Assembly: GCF_009930815.1 (NCBI RefSeq) | Contig: NZ_CP022222.1 | Location: forward strand, 8,288,501-8,352,500 | Length of the DNA stretch: 64,000 nucleotides | Direction of reading: 5' to 3' | Source: Bradyrhizobium sp. CCBAU 051011 | GTDB lineage: Bacteria; Pseudomonadota; Alphaproteobacteria; Rhizobiales; Xanthobacteraceae | Shown: one piece after another, positions 47,343-55,959 of the stretch | How the letters are laid out: each line of letters opens with the position of its first letter | Numbering within the stretch: the stretch's first letter is position 1 | Program-made: the position numbers and the translations under genes | The notes under the pieces: generated by a model | What the model saw: the letters and a program-made list of their open reading frames with translations, nothing else | Databases searched by the model: none | What the model was told of the DNA's origin: nothing

Positions 47343-49103
47343 ATGTACTACAGCAGTGGAAACTACGAAGCTTTTGCTCGCCCCCGCAAACCCGCAGGTG
47401 TGGATAGCAAGACAGCTTGGTTCGTTGGTTCGGGGTTAGCGGCGCTCTCCGGCGCAGCCTTCTTGATCCGCGACGGACAAATGAGTGGCGACCGTATCAC
47501 CATCCTCGAACGACTGAATCTTCCGGGGGGCGCGTTGGACGGTAGTCAAGACCCGGAACGGGGATTCGTGATTCGAGGTGGTAGAGAGATGGAGGATCAT
47601 TTCGAGTGCCTCTGGGACCTGTTCCGTTCGATCCCATCGCTCGAACTTGAAGGCGCCAGCGTGCTCGACGAGTTTTACTGGCTGAACAAGGATGATCCGA
47701 ACTACACACTACAGCGGGTGACGGTGAACCAGGGGCGGAATGCCCATACCGATGGCCTCTTCACTTTGAGCGAAGAGGCCCAGAGAGAGCTGATTGCCCT
47801 TTTTCTTGCCACTCGTAAGCAGATGGAGGCCAAGCGCATCGACGAAGTGTTCGGGAGAGATTTCTTCAACAGCAATTTTTGGCTCTACTGGCGTACTATG
47901 TTCGCTTTTGAAAAATGGCATTCGGCCCTCGAGATGAAGCTTTATTTGCATCGATTCATCCATCATATCGGCGGCCTGCCGGATTTCAGCACGCTGAAGT
48001 TTACCAAGTACAATCAGTATGAATCGCTTGTTCTGCCATTATGCAAATGGCTGTTAGAGCAAGGCGTCAACTTTCGCTACGGTGTCGAAGTCACCGATAT
48101 TGATTTCGACATAAAACGCGGACGCAAGCAAGCCACAGGCATCCGATGGCTGGAGAATGGCATTGTGGGCAGTGTCGATATTGGCGCCGACGATCTTGTT
48201 TTCATGACGATCGGGTCGCTTACCGAAAACTCGGACATGGGGGACCATCACACAGCTCCCAGGCTCGACGAAGGCCCCGCGCCCGCCTGGGATCTGTGGC
48301 GGCGTATTGCGGCTAAGGATGCCGCCTTTGGCCGTCCAGACGTCTTTGGCGGCAATATCTCTGCAACCAAATGGGAATCGGCGACCATCACGACCCTGGA
48401 CGCACGCATTCCGGCATACATTCACAAGATTGCCAAACGCGATCCGTTCAGCGGCAGGGTCGTCACAGGAGGCATCGTTACGGTGAAAGACTCGAGCTGG
48501 TTGCTCAGTTGGACCGCAAACCGCCAGCCGCATTTCAAGCACCAGCGCAGCGACCAAGTCGTTGCCTGGCTCTATTCACTATTCGTCGAGAAAGCCGGCG
48601 ACTACGTGAAGAAACCGATGCAAGATTGTACGGGCGAGGAAATCACGCAAGAATGGCTTTATCACCTCGGTGTGCCGGTCCCGAGCATACCGGAACTCGC
48701 CGCGAGCGCAGCCAAAACGGTGCCGGTGATGATGCCCTACGTCACTTCCTTCTTCATGCCGCGGCAGATGGGCGACCGGCCAGATGTTGTGCCTAAAGAG
48801 GCAGTCAATTTCGCCTTCATCGGCCAGTTCGCGGAGTCGGGTGAACGGGATTGTATCTTCACGACGGAATACTCGGTTCGGACGGCGATGGAAGCCGTTT
48901 ATATACTCCTCAAGATTGAACGTGGCGTGCCTGAGGTATTCAACTCAACTTATGATATTCGCAAGTTGCTTGCAGCAATGGGTAGACTGCGTGACGGCAA
49001 GGAAATTGAGATCCCAGGACGAGCGTTCCTGCGCGATCTTATTCTGAAAAAGATTAACGCAACCGAGATTGGCGAACTGTTCAATAAGTATCACCTGAGT
49101 TGA
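47343..49103 (+). CDS. ohyA: Oleate hydratase
   Basis: 586 residues, full length for the FAD-dependent hydratase (67-kDa myosin-cross-reactive antigen family). It adds water to cis-9 double bonds of unsaturated fatty acids, giving 10-hydroxy acids. Motifs: Rossmann-like FVGSGLAALSGAAFLIRDG (about 27-45), GGREMEDHFECLWDLF, FWLYWRTMFAFEKWHSALE, PVMMPYVTSFFMPR, and FAFIGQFAE near the C-terminus. Start ATG 47343 (MYYSSGNYEAF) behind GGAA; an upstream in-frame start at 47313 is less typical. Probably co-transcribed with the SDR. It could detoxify or modify plant-derived unsaturated fatty acids. Confidence 0.95.
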   Translation: MYYSSGNYEAFARPRKPAGVDSKTAWFVGSGLAALSGAAFLIRDGQMSGDRITILERLNLPGGALDGSQDPERGFVIRGGREMEDHFECLWDLFRSIPSLELEGASVLDEFYWLNKDDPNYTLQRVTVNQGRNAHTDGLFTLSEEAQRELIALFLATRKQMEAKRIDEVFGRDFFNSNFWLYWRTMFAFEKWHSALEMKLYLHRFIHHIGGLPDFSTLKFTKYNQYESLVLPLCKWLLEQGVNFRYGVEVTDIDFDIKRGRKQATGIRWLENGIVGSVDIGADDLVFMTIGSLTENSDMGDHHTAPRLDEGPAPAWDLWRRIAAKDAAFGRPDVFGGNISATKWESATITTLDARIPAYIHKIAKRDPFSGRVVTGGIVTVKDSSWLLSWTANRQPHFKHQRSDQVVAWLYSLFVEKAGDYVKKPMQDCTGEEITQEWLYHLGVPVPSIPELAASAAKTVPVMMPYVTSFFMPRQMGDRPDVVPKEAVNFAFIGQFAESGERDCIFTTEYSVRTAMEAVYILLKIERGVPEVFNSTYDIRKLLAAMGRLRDGKEIEIPGRAFLRDLILKKINATEIGELFNKYHLS

Positions 49104-49176
49104 CGGAGGTGAGGACGCTGTCTGTCGGAGAGGTAACCTCACCTACAAATCGCAGAAGTCTCGAGTAGCCCACCAC

Positions 49177-50228
49177 TAGAGCGGTTCCCGATCAGGTTGG
49201 CGCGTATCCGGCGGCTCCGAAGTAGTTGGCGCATTCGCGTGGCGTGAAGCGGTCGAGGCAACGCCCGATGGCAGTCCACAGTCCTTCGACCGAACGTTCG
49301 GCGGCGGCGCGCAGCAGTGCTTTCAGCTTGGAGAAGGCGTTCTCGATCGGATTGAAGTCGGGGCTGTGGCCGGGAGATAGAGGAGAGTTGCGCCGGCCGC
49401 TTCGATTGCCGCGCGCACGCCGGCGCCTTTGTGGCTGCCGAGATTATCCATGACGACGATATCGCCTTGCCGCAATTCTGGAACGAGAACGTGATCGACA
49501 TAGGCTTGGAACGCAGCCCGTTAATCGGCCCATCGAGAACCATCGGTGCGACCATGCCCGACAGGCGCAGCCCGGCGATGAAGGTCGTCGTCTTCCAGTG
49601 GCCGTGCGGGATGGAGGCACGTAGCCGTTCGCCGCGGGGCGCACCCCGCGGGTACGCGCCATATTGGTCGACGCCCAGGTCTCGTCGAGGAAGACGAGCT
49701 TGTCAGGATCGAGGACGAGCCGGCCGTCGAACCATTCCTCCCGCTTCTTCAGGACGTCCGGCCGTTCCTGCTCAGCGGCGTGCGCGGTCTTTTTTTGAGC
49801 GTGATCTTCCGGCGCTGGAAGAAGCGCGACAAAGCGGAGATGCTGAAGGCGTGTCCATCGGCCGCGAGCGCCGCCTTCAGCTCCTCCAGTGTGCTGTCGG
49901 GCTTGGCCGCAATCAGCGCGAGGATGCGGTCGGCCTGTGCCTCGATCGCCTGCGAGCGTCGATCACCGCCCTGCGGCTTCGCCATCACCTCGCCCGTCTC
50001 GCGCGCCTGCGCTACCCAGCGGATCGCACTCGACACTCCGACTCGAAAGTGCGCCGCAGCCGCTCGACGCGACATGCCGCCTTCAACAGCGGCGACCACA
50101 CGCTTACGAAGATCGGCCGAAAGAGATGCCGCCATGCCCGCCGGCCTCCTTCGCCGGCAGACAGCTTGAATCAGAACCGGCCTGATTTGGGAATCCCAAA
50201 CGATTCAATTTGGTCGGAACCCGCTCTA
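49177..50228 (-). mobile_element. IS630-family element, transposase broken
   Basis: Bounded by TA at 49177-49178 and 50227-50228; ends CTAGAGCGG-TTCC and, in complement, CTAGAGCGGGTTCC. The duplicated TA is the family's target. It contains the two transposase parts described separately. Confidence 0.82.
49195..50135 (-). pseudogene. IS630 transposase (two-frame, with extra frameshifts)
   Basis: ATG 50135: MAASLSADLRKRVVAAVEGG, SRRAAAAHFRVGVSSAIRW (helix-turn-helix), to about 49790. There a run of seven A (minus strand) would allow the normal programmed shift into PDVLKKREEWFDGRLVLDPDKLVFLDETWAST, which holds the first catalytic Asp. Two more indels (near 49630 and 49520) break the rest; pieces [13 protein letters not shown], then [12 protein letters not shown] and [14 protein letters not shown] sequence, are readable in other frames. 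Probably inactive. Confidence 0.8.
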
Positions 50229-50309
50229 GCAGACGAGAACTGCGACGAGAAGGACCGAGGCAATTCCCAGGCTCACTAGTTCCAACGCGCTTATGGAGCC
50301 AATGTCCAT
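50226..50309 (-). CDS. 27-residue single-helix membrane peptide
   Basis: MDIGSISALELVSLGIASVL, then LVAVLVC, stop. A short N-terminus and one hydrophobic helix. GGGAG precedes ATG 50309 with 6-nt spacing. The stop TAG spans the TA target of IS630, and the pre-insertion sequence would also have read TAG, so the peptide was not changed by the insertion. Function unknown. Confidence 0.45.
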   Translation of the reverse strand: MDIGSISALELVSLGIASVLLVAVLVC

Positions 50310-50375
50310 TGTGTTGCTCCCGCCGCTCTTACAAGCCCTGACCTGCCACTGAACCTTCATCCAGCGGCGGTTAGA

Positions 50376-50640
50376 GCTCGCCGGTTTGTACGCCAGGTGG
50401 CGCGGGTGGAACAACGGACGATCCGCGGAGCTGGTCGGGGTTGCGGAGCCGCTCGTCCGTTGCGGTGAGGTGGGCAGCGCAGGCCGCAGGGGTGAGGTAT
50501 TTCAGCGACGAGTGAGGCCGCCGGGTATTGTAGTCGGCGACCCAATTAGCGATTTTGGTGCGGGCGTCGTCGAGATCGAAGAAGAGGGTCTCGTTGAGCA
50601 ACTCATCGCGCATCCGGCCATTGATGGGGAAGACGGCCCC
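50376..50640 (-). pseudogene. IS3-family orfB C-terminal fragment (second copy of the IS3/IS110 junction)
   Basis: [22 protein letters not shown], then WVADYNTRRPHSSLKYLTP. Same end of orfB as at 4727-4984 and cut at the same codon by IS110 sequence (CCGTTGATGGGGAAGACGGCC in the first copy, CCATTGATGGGGAAGACGGCC here). Confidence 0.8.
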
Positions 50641-50771
50641 CGCTCCCTCGGCCGCGGCGATATACTGGCGATGCACGAACCCGCTAACAGGAGCAATTCA
50701 CCAATGGAAGCCGCGACAATTGGGTTGGAATTTCGAAGCACGTGTTTCACATCCATGCAGTTGATAGCCAG
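50641..50771 (+). pseudogene. IS110-family element, 5' end (interrupted)
   Basis: Leader and first codons (ATG 50704, MEAATIGLEF...) match the start of the IS110 gene at 5058, with a small deletion. It is interrupted at CCAG (50768-50771) by an IS3 element and resumes at 52044. Confidence 0.8.
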
Positions 50772-50789
50772 TGACCTTGCCCCCAAGTT

Positions 50790-51720
50790 TTATCCAATCC
50801 TGAGTTCGCTCCGGCTATTGGATTTGCCCGGTTGGGCGGTGGTAGCGACGGGAGCTGGCGCGGAGCCCTCGGCATAGCGCAGCGCCAGATCCCGGCGCGG
50901 ATGGCAGGTGAAGGCGAACTCGGACGGCGTCTTCCATCCGAGCCGCGAGTGTGGGCGTGCATCGTTGTAATCGGCGCGCCAGCATCCGAGCGCGACGCGG
51001 GCCTGGGCCAGCGAGGTAAACAGCGTCTCGTTCAACAATTCATCCCGCAGCCGGCCGTTGAAGCTCTCGATGAAGGCATTCTGCATGGGCTTGCCCGGCG
51101 CAATGTAGTGCCAGGCGACCCGGCTCTGATCAGTCCATGTCAGGATGGCGTTGCTGGTGAGTTCGGTGCCGTTGTCGCTGACCACCGTCTTGGGCTTGCC
51201 GCGCTCGATCACCAGCCGGTCCAGCTCCCGCGCCACACGGGTGCCGGAGAGCGAGGTATCGGCCACCAGTGCCAGGCACTCGCGGGTGCAGTCATCGACG
51301 ACGGTAAGGATACGGAAGCGGCGGCCATCGGTGAGCTGATCCGACACGAAGTCGAGCGACCAGCGGTCGTTCGGCGCCATCGCCACCGTCATCGGCGCCC
51401 GGGTCCCGATCGCCCGCTTGCGGCCGCCACGGCGGCGCACCGCGAGCCTCTCTTCCCGGTACAGACGGAAGAGCTTCTTGTGGTTGACCAGATAGCCCTC
51501 CCGCTTGAGCAGCACATGCAGGCGTCGATAGCCGAAACGACGACGTTCCTGGGCGATTGCCCGCATGCGCTGGCGAAGGCCGGCTTCGTCCGCCCGGGTC
51601 GTCTGGTATCTCATGGTCATGCGGCAGCAGCCGATGGTTTTACACGCCCGCCGTTCGCTCATCCCGAAGGCGCCTCTGAGATGGGCGACAGCTTTCCGCT
51701 TGGCCGCGGGCGTCACCATT
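50790..51720 (-). CDS. IS3-family transposase orfB
   Basis: About 309 residues from ATG 51720, overlapping the end of orfA (AAATGGTGA). HTH_21-like N-terminus ([17 protein letters not shown]), then the DDE core: Asp in [18 protein letters not shown], Asp in [17 protein letters not shown], Glu in [18 protein letters not shown]; tail [16 protein letters not shown]. All catalytic residues are present. OrfAB fusion by -1 frameshifting is usual in the family. Confidence 0.92.
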
Positions 51721-51979
51721 TCTTTCCCACGAGGTCCTTCAAGGCAGCATTGTCCAGCATGGCGTCGGCCAAGAGCCGCTTCAGCCGTGTGTTCTCGTCC
51801 TCCAGCGTCTTCAGCCGCTTGGCCTCCGACACCTCCATCCCACCGAACTTGGCCTTCCATTTGTAGATGCTGGCGTCGCTGACGCCATGCTTGCGGCACA
51901 GATCGGCAACCGAAACGCCGGCCTCATGCTCCTTCAAAATCCCGATGATCTGCTCTTCCGAAAAGCGGCTGCGCTTCAT
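51713..51979 (-). CDS. IS3-family orfA
   Basis: 88 residues from [19 protein letters not shown]; helix-turn-helix [22 protein letters not shown]; leucine-zipper-like [18 protein letters not shown] longer in-frame start at 52015 would add 12 residues; the MKRSRF start is standard for the group. It overlaps orfB by 8 bp. Confidence 0.9.
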   Translation of the reverse strand: MKRSRFSEEQIIGILKEHEAGVSVADLCRKHGVSDASIYKWKAKFGGMEVSEAKRLKTLEDENTRLKRLLADAMLDNAALKDLVGKKW

Positions 51980-52043
51980 GCTCTGGTCCTTGTTGTGGGC
52001 CAGAACGAACTTCAAGCTGGATTAAGCCCGTGGGGCAAGGTCA

Positions 52044-52111
52044 CCAGGGCCGGGTGACCGGTCGTCAACGCCTCCGGCGAGGTGAAGTCATGTCGTTCTT
52101 CTCCTCGCTCG
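52044..52111 (+). pseudogene. IS110-family 5' fragment, resumed
   Basis: VTGRQRLRRGEVMSFFSSLAP continues the interrupted IS110 frame (compare LTNRQRLRRGEIMSFFSSLAP at 5131). It ends abruptly at ISL3 sequence near 52112. Confidence 0.78.
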
Positions 52112-52418
52112 CACCTCCGTTGGGCCAAGGCAAGGTGATCGCCGCCCGAACCGCCGCTTCATCATCCGTAACGCGGGGGCGAATGAGGCAACGAGACTGG
52201 CGCGAGCGCGCTCGATCCATAGCGACAACTCGGCGGCGGCTCCTGCGCCGGATCATCAAGTGGAATTCGACTATGATCTCGCGCGCCTCGACCAGGGTTG
52301 GTACGCCAGCTTCGATCGCCGCGACAGTGACCGTCTCTGCCTTCGACAGCGTATCCTGTCCGACCGTCATGAGACGAGCGATAGTTCTGGCCGACGGGAT
52401 CCGGTGAAGGTTTTCGAC
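52112..52418 (-). pseudogene. ISL3-family transposase, C-terminal part, inverted
   Basis: Minus strand: RIPSARTIARLMTVGQDTL, SKAETVTVAAIEAGVPTLVEA, REIIVEFHLMIRR, and TDDEAAVRAAITLPWPNG, with frame changes. This is the end of an ISL3 transposase with the catalytic Glu block lost. It abuts, head to head, the middle part of the same gene on the plus strand. Confidence 0.8.
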
Positions 52419-52790
52419 ATTCGATGCCGTCCGCAAATCGATGCGCCAGATCCGCAGCGCAATCGGGGTGACAACAATCGATCCCAAACTGCTCCCTGCG
52501 GCCGAGCGCTTGCAGTATGACGGATATCTTCGCCGCGAAGAGACCAATGCGACGATCTTGGCCCTGTCGAAAAGCGGAACGCGGATCAAGTAGATCGTGC
52601 GCCAAACCGGTCATAGCAGGAAACTGGTTCGACAGGTGATCCGTGACGAACGCCATGATTCTTCCGACCCGGCAGAGTTTGCTCGATCAGCACCTGCCAT
52701 GGCCTGACCATCAGTGGGCCACCGGCTGCCTTAACGGCGCTGAACTTTGGCGGCGCCTAAGGGCGCGCGGCTTCCGCGGCAGCGCCGCCG
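52419..52790 (+). pseudogene. ISL3-family transposase, middle part
   Basis: Plus strand: DAVRKSMRQIRSAIG, then IDPKLLPAAERLQYDGYLRRE, IKQIVRQTGHSRKLVRQVIR, QWATGCLNGAELWRRLRARGFRGS. These residues precede the C-terminal part found inverted at 52112-52418, so the gene was rearranged by an inversion at about 52418. Confidence 0.8.
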
Positions 52791-53093
52791 GATCGGCCTG
52801 ATTGCGGATCGACGGCGCCTTGACGCGATAGCGCGGCTTCTCGGTCGCGGTGGCGACAGGCATCGCTCAGAGACCCTATTCCCACGCGCGACCATGCGGA
52901 ACGTCCGGCGGCGCACCCCGGCGCCGCTCAGATCGGCATCGATGCCCGCGAGGATTTCCCGCAACTCGGAGAGCGAGCGATATTCGACCGACTCGTCCGA
53001 ATAGCTCACGCGCTCGGCGCCGGATGCAATCGCGGTCAGCAAGTCTTCCTGCTGCTGTTGCGTGAATGTCAGCGCGCCCGATTTCCTTGCCAT
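52731..53093 (-). CDS. Phage gpW-like head-tail joining protein
   Basis: 120 residues. MARKSGALTFTQQQQEDLLTA, IASGAERVSYSDESVEYRSLSELREI fits the small gpW/phage head-completion family (usually 65-80 residues). The tail beyond about residue 75 is Arg-rich and overlaps ISL3 sequence, so it is probably an artificial extension from the rearrangement. It lies just downstream of the terminase large-subunit fragment on the same strand, the normal phage order. Confidence 0.68.
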   Translation of the reverse strand: MARKSGALTFTQQQQEDLLTAIASGAERVSYSDESVEYRSLSELREILAGIDADLSGAGVRRRTFRMVARGNRVSERCLSPPRPRSRAIASRRRRSAIRPIRRRCRGSRAPLGAAKVQRR

Positions 53094-53237
53094 GGCTCAC
53101 ACTCCCAAATAGCCCGACCGCACGATCCGGCGCGGCGCACGCGGGAAAGTCCGGTGCGTCGGTCGCACGTCATTCGGTGGCGGCGGGTTCTCGTTCGTCC
53201 TGGCGGGCGCCTCTCGCTCTCGCGGCTGGCCAACCCG

Positions 53238-53790
53238 CTACATGTTCATGAGGTAGCTAGTCGCGGCCAGCATCGCCTCGCAGTCGAGGAAATGGTTGTT
53301 CTTCGACCGCCTGATCCACTCCCGGCGCCCGGTCGGTGACTTGACCTGCGCCTCGGAGACAATCTGGTGGCAGTAATCGTCATCGATGCCGACCGGCACA
53401 TTCCATGCGCCGGGCGTTTCGGACGGCCAGCGCAATCGCTCGTGCACCAAGCACTTCCAGTGATCGGTATCGAGCCGCACCAGATCGAGACCGAACTTCG
53501 CCGCCTTGCCGGATGGATTGACCTCGATCTTGGAGAGCGGCACACGCATCGGCGCGCTCGATCCCTTGGTCGGGCGGACGCGCTTCGGAAAGCGGCGGCA
53601 GAATTCGTAAACGCGATTGAGCGGCAGAGTGTCCGCCTTGCCCGGGCGAAAGCCGCTATCGACGAACGTCAGATGGATCGGGAAGCCATCGATCGGCGTC
53701 GAGATCAATTCTGCGAGCTGATCCCACACCTCGGTGTCGGCGGTGTCGCCGCGCAGCCGATCTCCGACCACGGCCAATTGTCCCGGATGC
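53238..53790 (-). pseudogene. Phage terminase large subunit (GpA-like), C-terminal fragment
   Basis: About 180 codons of the nuclease half: VVGDRLRGDTADTEVWDQLAEL, FPIHLTFVDSGFRPGKADTL, VYEFCRRFPKRVRPTKG, and a C-terminal GRREWIRRSKNNHFLDCEAM. Terminase cuts and packages phage DNA. The ATPase half is absent; upstream sequence (53800-54107) is in unrelated frames. A matching N-terminus of a GpA protein begins at 63869 on the other strand. Confidence 0.75.
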
Positions 53791-54117
53791 CATCGAAGGT
53801 CTGAAGGTGACATGCGGCGGTGCGGGTGTGGGCGACCTTCAAGGACGAGAAGGAGCCGCGCTATTTCCCGCCACTCGATGCCGCGCCGGATCAGTTCACG
53901 CCCGGCAAGCTGCGCCCGAAGCGGAACGACTGCGGCCGGATCAAGGGCTCGCCGCTTTGGGACATCAAGCCCGACCTGCAATTGTTCTACAACACGTCGC
54001 GCAATTGGGCTCGCATGTATGCGCCCGATGTCATCTCCGGGCGTGGTCAGAAAACCCAAGCAATCGATTTTGCAATGCTTTATCTTATGCCATCGCGGAT
54101 CAGGTAGCCGCGCGCCA
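53791..54117 (+). other. Unassigned ORF in phage-like region
   Basis: The plus-strand frame 53820-54107 (VWATFKDEKEPRYFPPLD, then NDCGRIKGSPLWDIKPDLQL, TSRNWARMYAPDVISG) is protein-like but unrecognised and has no good start. It ends just before the C15 run. Confidence 0.35.
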
Positions 54118-54132
54118 CCCCCCCCCCCCCCC
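54118..54132. repeat. Homopolymer of 15 C
   Basis: Fifteen consecutive C, with CCCCCCC again at 54145-54151. It marks the junction between the phage-like ORF and the NRPS scrap. Length-variable tracts like this can be phase-variable or error-prone in sequencing. Confidence 0.85.
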
Positions 54133-54465
54133 GAGCAAAAGGTCCCCCCCAAACGGAACCGGCGCACCATGAGCATCCAGCAGGTACACCCGCGTGTTCG
54201 CGATCGGGCGGCCATGCGGCACAGCGTTGTCGCTGAAGAGCCATCCCGAGGTCACCACGACCGTAGCTTCAGTCGGCCCATAGTTGTTGATGAGCTTGAG
54301 AGCCGCTGGTAGAAGCCCAGGCACACGCTGGAGACGATCCCCGCCAACAAGCATTACTCCAATCTGCAAATTGATGAGCTTATCTTCCAGCGCGAGTGTA
54401 GCCAGCGTCGTGATCAAGAAGGCAATGTCCAGCGATTGATATCGCCACCATTGCAGCAGATGCAA
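54133..54465 (-). pseudogene. NRPS adenylation-domain fragment
   Basis: Minus strand: TTLATLALEDKLINLQIGVMLVGGDRLQRVPG, then KLINNYGPTEATVVVTSGW (core motif A5), GRPIANTRVYLLDAHGAPVPFG. About 110 codons. It differs from both A domains of the intact NRPS, so it comes from another synthetase locus. It ends at the C tract. Confidence 0.75.
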
Positions 54466-54469
54466 GGAC

Positions 54470-54716
54470 GACAGACAGATTTTACAACACTACCCGCAGG
54501 ACACTCGACGATCGGCTATCTCAGCCCGGTTGAGTTCGAGCGCAAGGTGGGTTTGGCTTAACCCGATATCCATCAAACTAGCAGCAGCTCGATCTGGCGT
54601 GGAGCCCACCTCGTTCGATCTGCAATACAGTGCTTCGGACTGGCGATGCCTGCAGAACACCTCACGTCGGCGCGTCTTGCGGTAAACGCGTTCTATGGTC
54701 CGCCGCGTACGGTCCC
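54470..54716. other. Intergenic, nothing recognised
   Basis: Arginine-rich minus-strand frame 54490-54780 without motif. Confidence 0.3.
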
Positions 54717-54926
54717 TCAAGGGAGTACCACGATTTGGGCCGAACCGCGCTGGCGGGCCTTCTCCATTGCGGCGCGGCACGCGCTGGGGAAGGTCAACGG
54801 TATGACCGTTCTGAATTCATAATCTTGGGCTGTATTTTGGGGCGAGATGATCCGAAAGCGCCAATAGCGGCGCCCGCTAGGCTTCTTTCCGTACTGGCGC
54901 TCCCAGCGCGAAGTGTCAATCCGCAT
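54717..54926 (-). CDS. Small hypothetical protein
   Basis: 69 residues (MRIDTSRWERQYGKKPSGRR, YWRFRIISPQNTAQDYEF, ...RQRGSAQIVVLP). The pattern of a K-P-S-G near the start, a W-F-I-I-S-P core and an I-V-V-L-P end recalls a small protein often seen in Bradyrhizobium; no function known. An alternative start is 54935. Confidence 0.5.
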   Translation of the reverse strand: MRIDTSRWERQYGKKPSGRRYWRFRIISPQNTAQDYEFRTVIPLTFPSACRAAMEKARQRGSAQIVVLP

Positions 54927-55221
54927 AACACCCATGTTCGGTCTTGATGGTCTCGAAGAGTCCACCTTACCCCTAGCGATCGTGCTGCAGCGGGTCAGCC
55001 CTTCCGGTGGTGACGTTGGGCTGGCTTTGATGTCTAAGATGCGGGCAACTACAGACTGAACGTCGCCATGCTTCCGAAGACGAATTGAGCGGGGCATGCC
55101 AACGCCGGGCCAGATTTACACTGAAGCTGCCATTCCAGCCACCGACTTGCTACAGAAAACGCCCAAAGACCGTGCCCACTCCGGGCCGACGATCACCTCG
55201 CCGACGGTCCCAAAAAAGTAG

Positions 55222-55959
55222 TCACTTCGAGGTCACAGCCCAATGGTTGACGTCAAAGTTTAGTCCACCTGGGGACGAGGTTATCTCAACGCCGTATTGG
55301 ACGCTGCCGACGATTATGTCGCCGAAGTATCCTTTCGACTTGATCCATTGCAGGATACTCTTGAGATCCACGGTCTCGCTGTTGGTCTTGGAAGTGCGTA
55401 GAAACGAAATGACCTTGTGTTTGTTCCAGCCTTCAAACACATTCCAAGTCGCTCCGCCCACATTGATGCCTTTGTAGACGGGAATCGCGGCCCCGGAAGA
55501 AGTGTAGTTGTAAGAAATGGGCTTAACATCGCCGCTTCCGTCGGGATTCCCCGTGTAATTGGTCCAGAGCATTATCTCATAACCATTTGAGCTGTCCCAG
55601 ATATCGTAGGCGAAGTTCCAACGGCCGCCAGTCGGGACGCTCTGATTGAAGCTTGAGCTCAGGTTGTTAATCGCACTCAGCCGTTTCCCAACGTTGAAGG
55701 CCTGGTGGGGATAGCTCTTGATGCCGTCGGTTTCAGGTTGGTTCGACCACACATTCCATTGATTGACCGCATGCACCGAGATCGTCTGAGGCCCAGCACC
55801 TTGGCCATATACGTCGTTGTTCCAGGAATAGCCATTAAGGGAATAAGTACCGTATTGATCGCTCGAACTCCAGATCGGCGCTTTCGCGGACGCTGGGAAC
55901 AGCGCAATCATTACCGCAAAAGGCAGCGCAAGTACGTTCAGCTTCGACAACTCAGACAT
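55222..55959 (-). CDS. Secreted glycoside hydrolase family 12 (endoglucanase/xyloglucanase)
   Basis: 245 residues. Signal peptide MSELSKLNVLALPFAVMIAL to about residue 27. GH12 jelly-roll motifs: NQWNVWSNQPETDGIKSYPH; AYDIWDSSNGYEIMLWTNYTG, whose Glu is the nucleophile; YGVEITSS near the C-terminus, whose Glu is the acid/base. The enzyme cleaves beta-1,4-glucans such as cellulose or xyloglucan. In a nodule bacterium it could loosen root cell wall at infection sites. Start ATG 55959, 7 nt after GGAG. Length and catalytic residues are intact. It stands alone. Confidence 0.92.
   Translation of the reverse strand: MSELSKLNVLALPFAVMIALFPASAKAPIWSSSDQYGTYSLNGYSWNNDVYGQGAGPQTISVHAVNQWNVWSNQPETDGIKSYPHQAFNVGKRLSAINNLSSSFNQSVPTGGRWNFAYDIWDSSNGYEIMLWTNYTGNPDGSGDVKPISYNYTSSGAAIPVYKGINVGGATWNVFEGWNKHKVISFLRTSKTNSETVDLKSILQWIKSKGYFGDIIVGSVQYGVEITSSPGGLNFDVNHWAVTSK

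Larger units (their letters stand above)
50772..52043 (-). mobile_element. Intact IS3-family element (IS407-like)
   Basis: 1,272 bp. Ends TGACCTTGCCCC on the left and, in complement, TGACCTTGCCCC on the right, with further partial match inward. CCAG occurs at 50768-50771 and 52044-52047 as target duplication. Both orfA and orfB are intact; it sits inside an IS110 remnant, so it is a young insertion. Confidence 0.93.

Noticed and set aside
50832..51866. 344-codon open frame antisense to the IS3 orfB
   Set aside because: Shadow of the high-GC transposase frame; the sense strand has an intact DDE transposase and proper IS ends.
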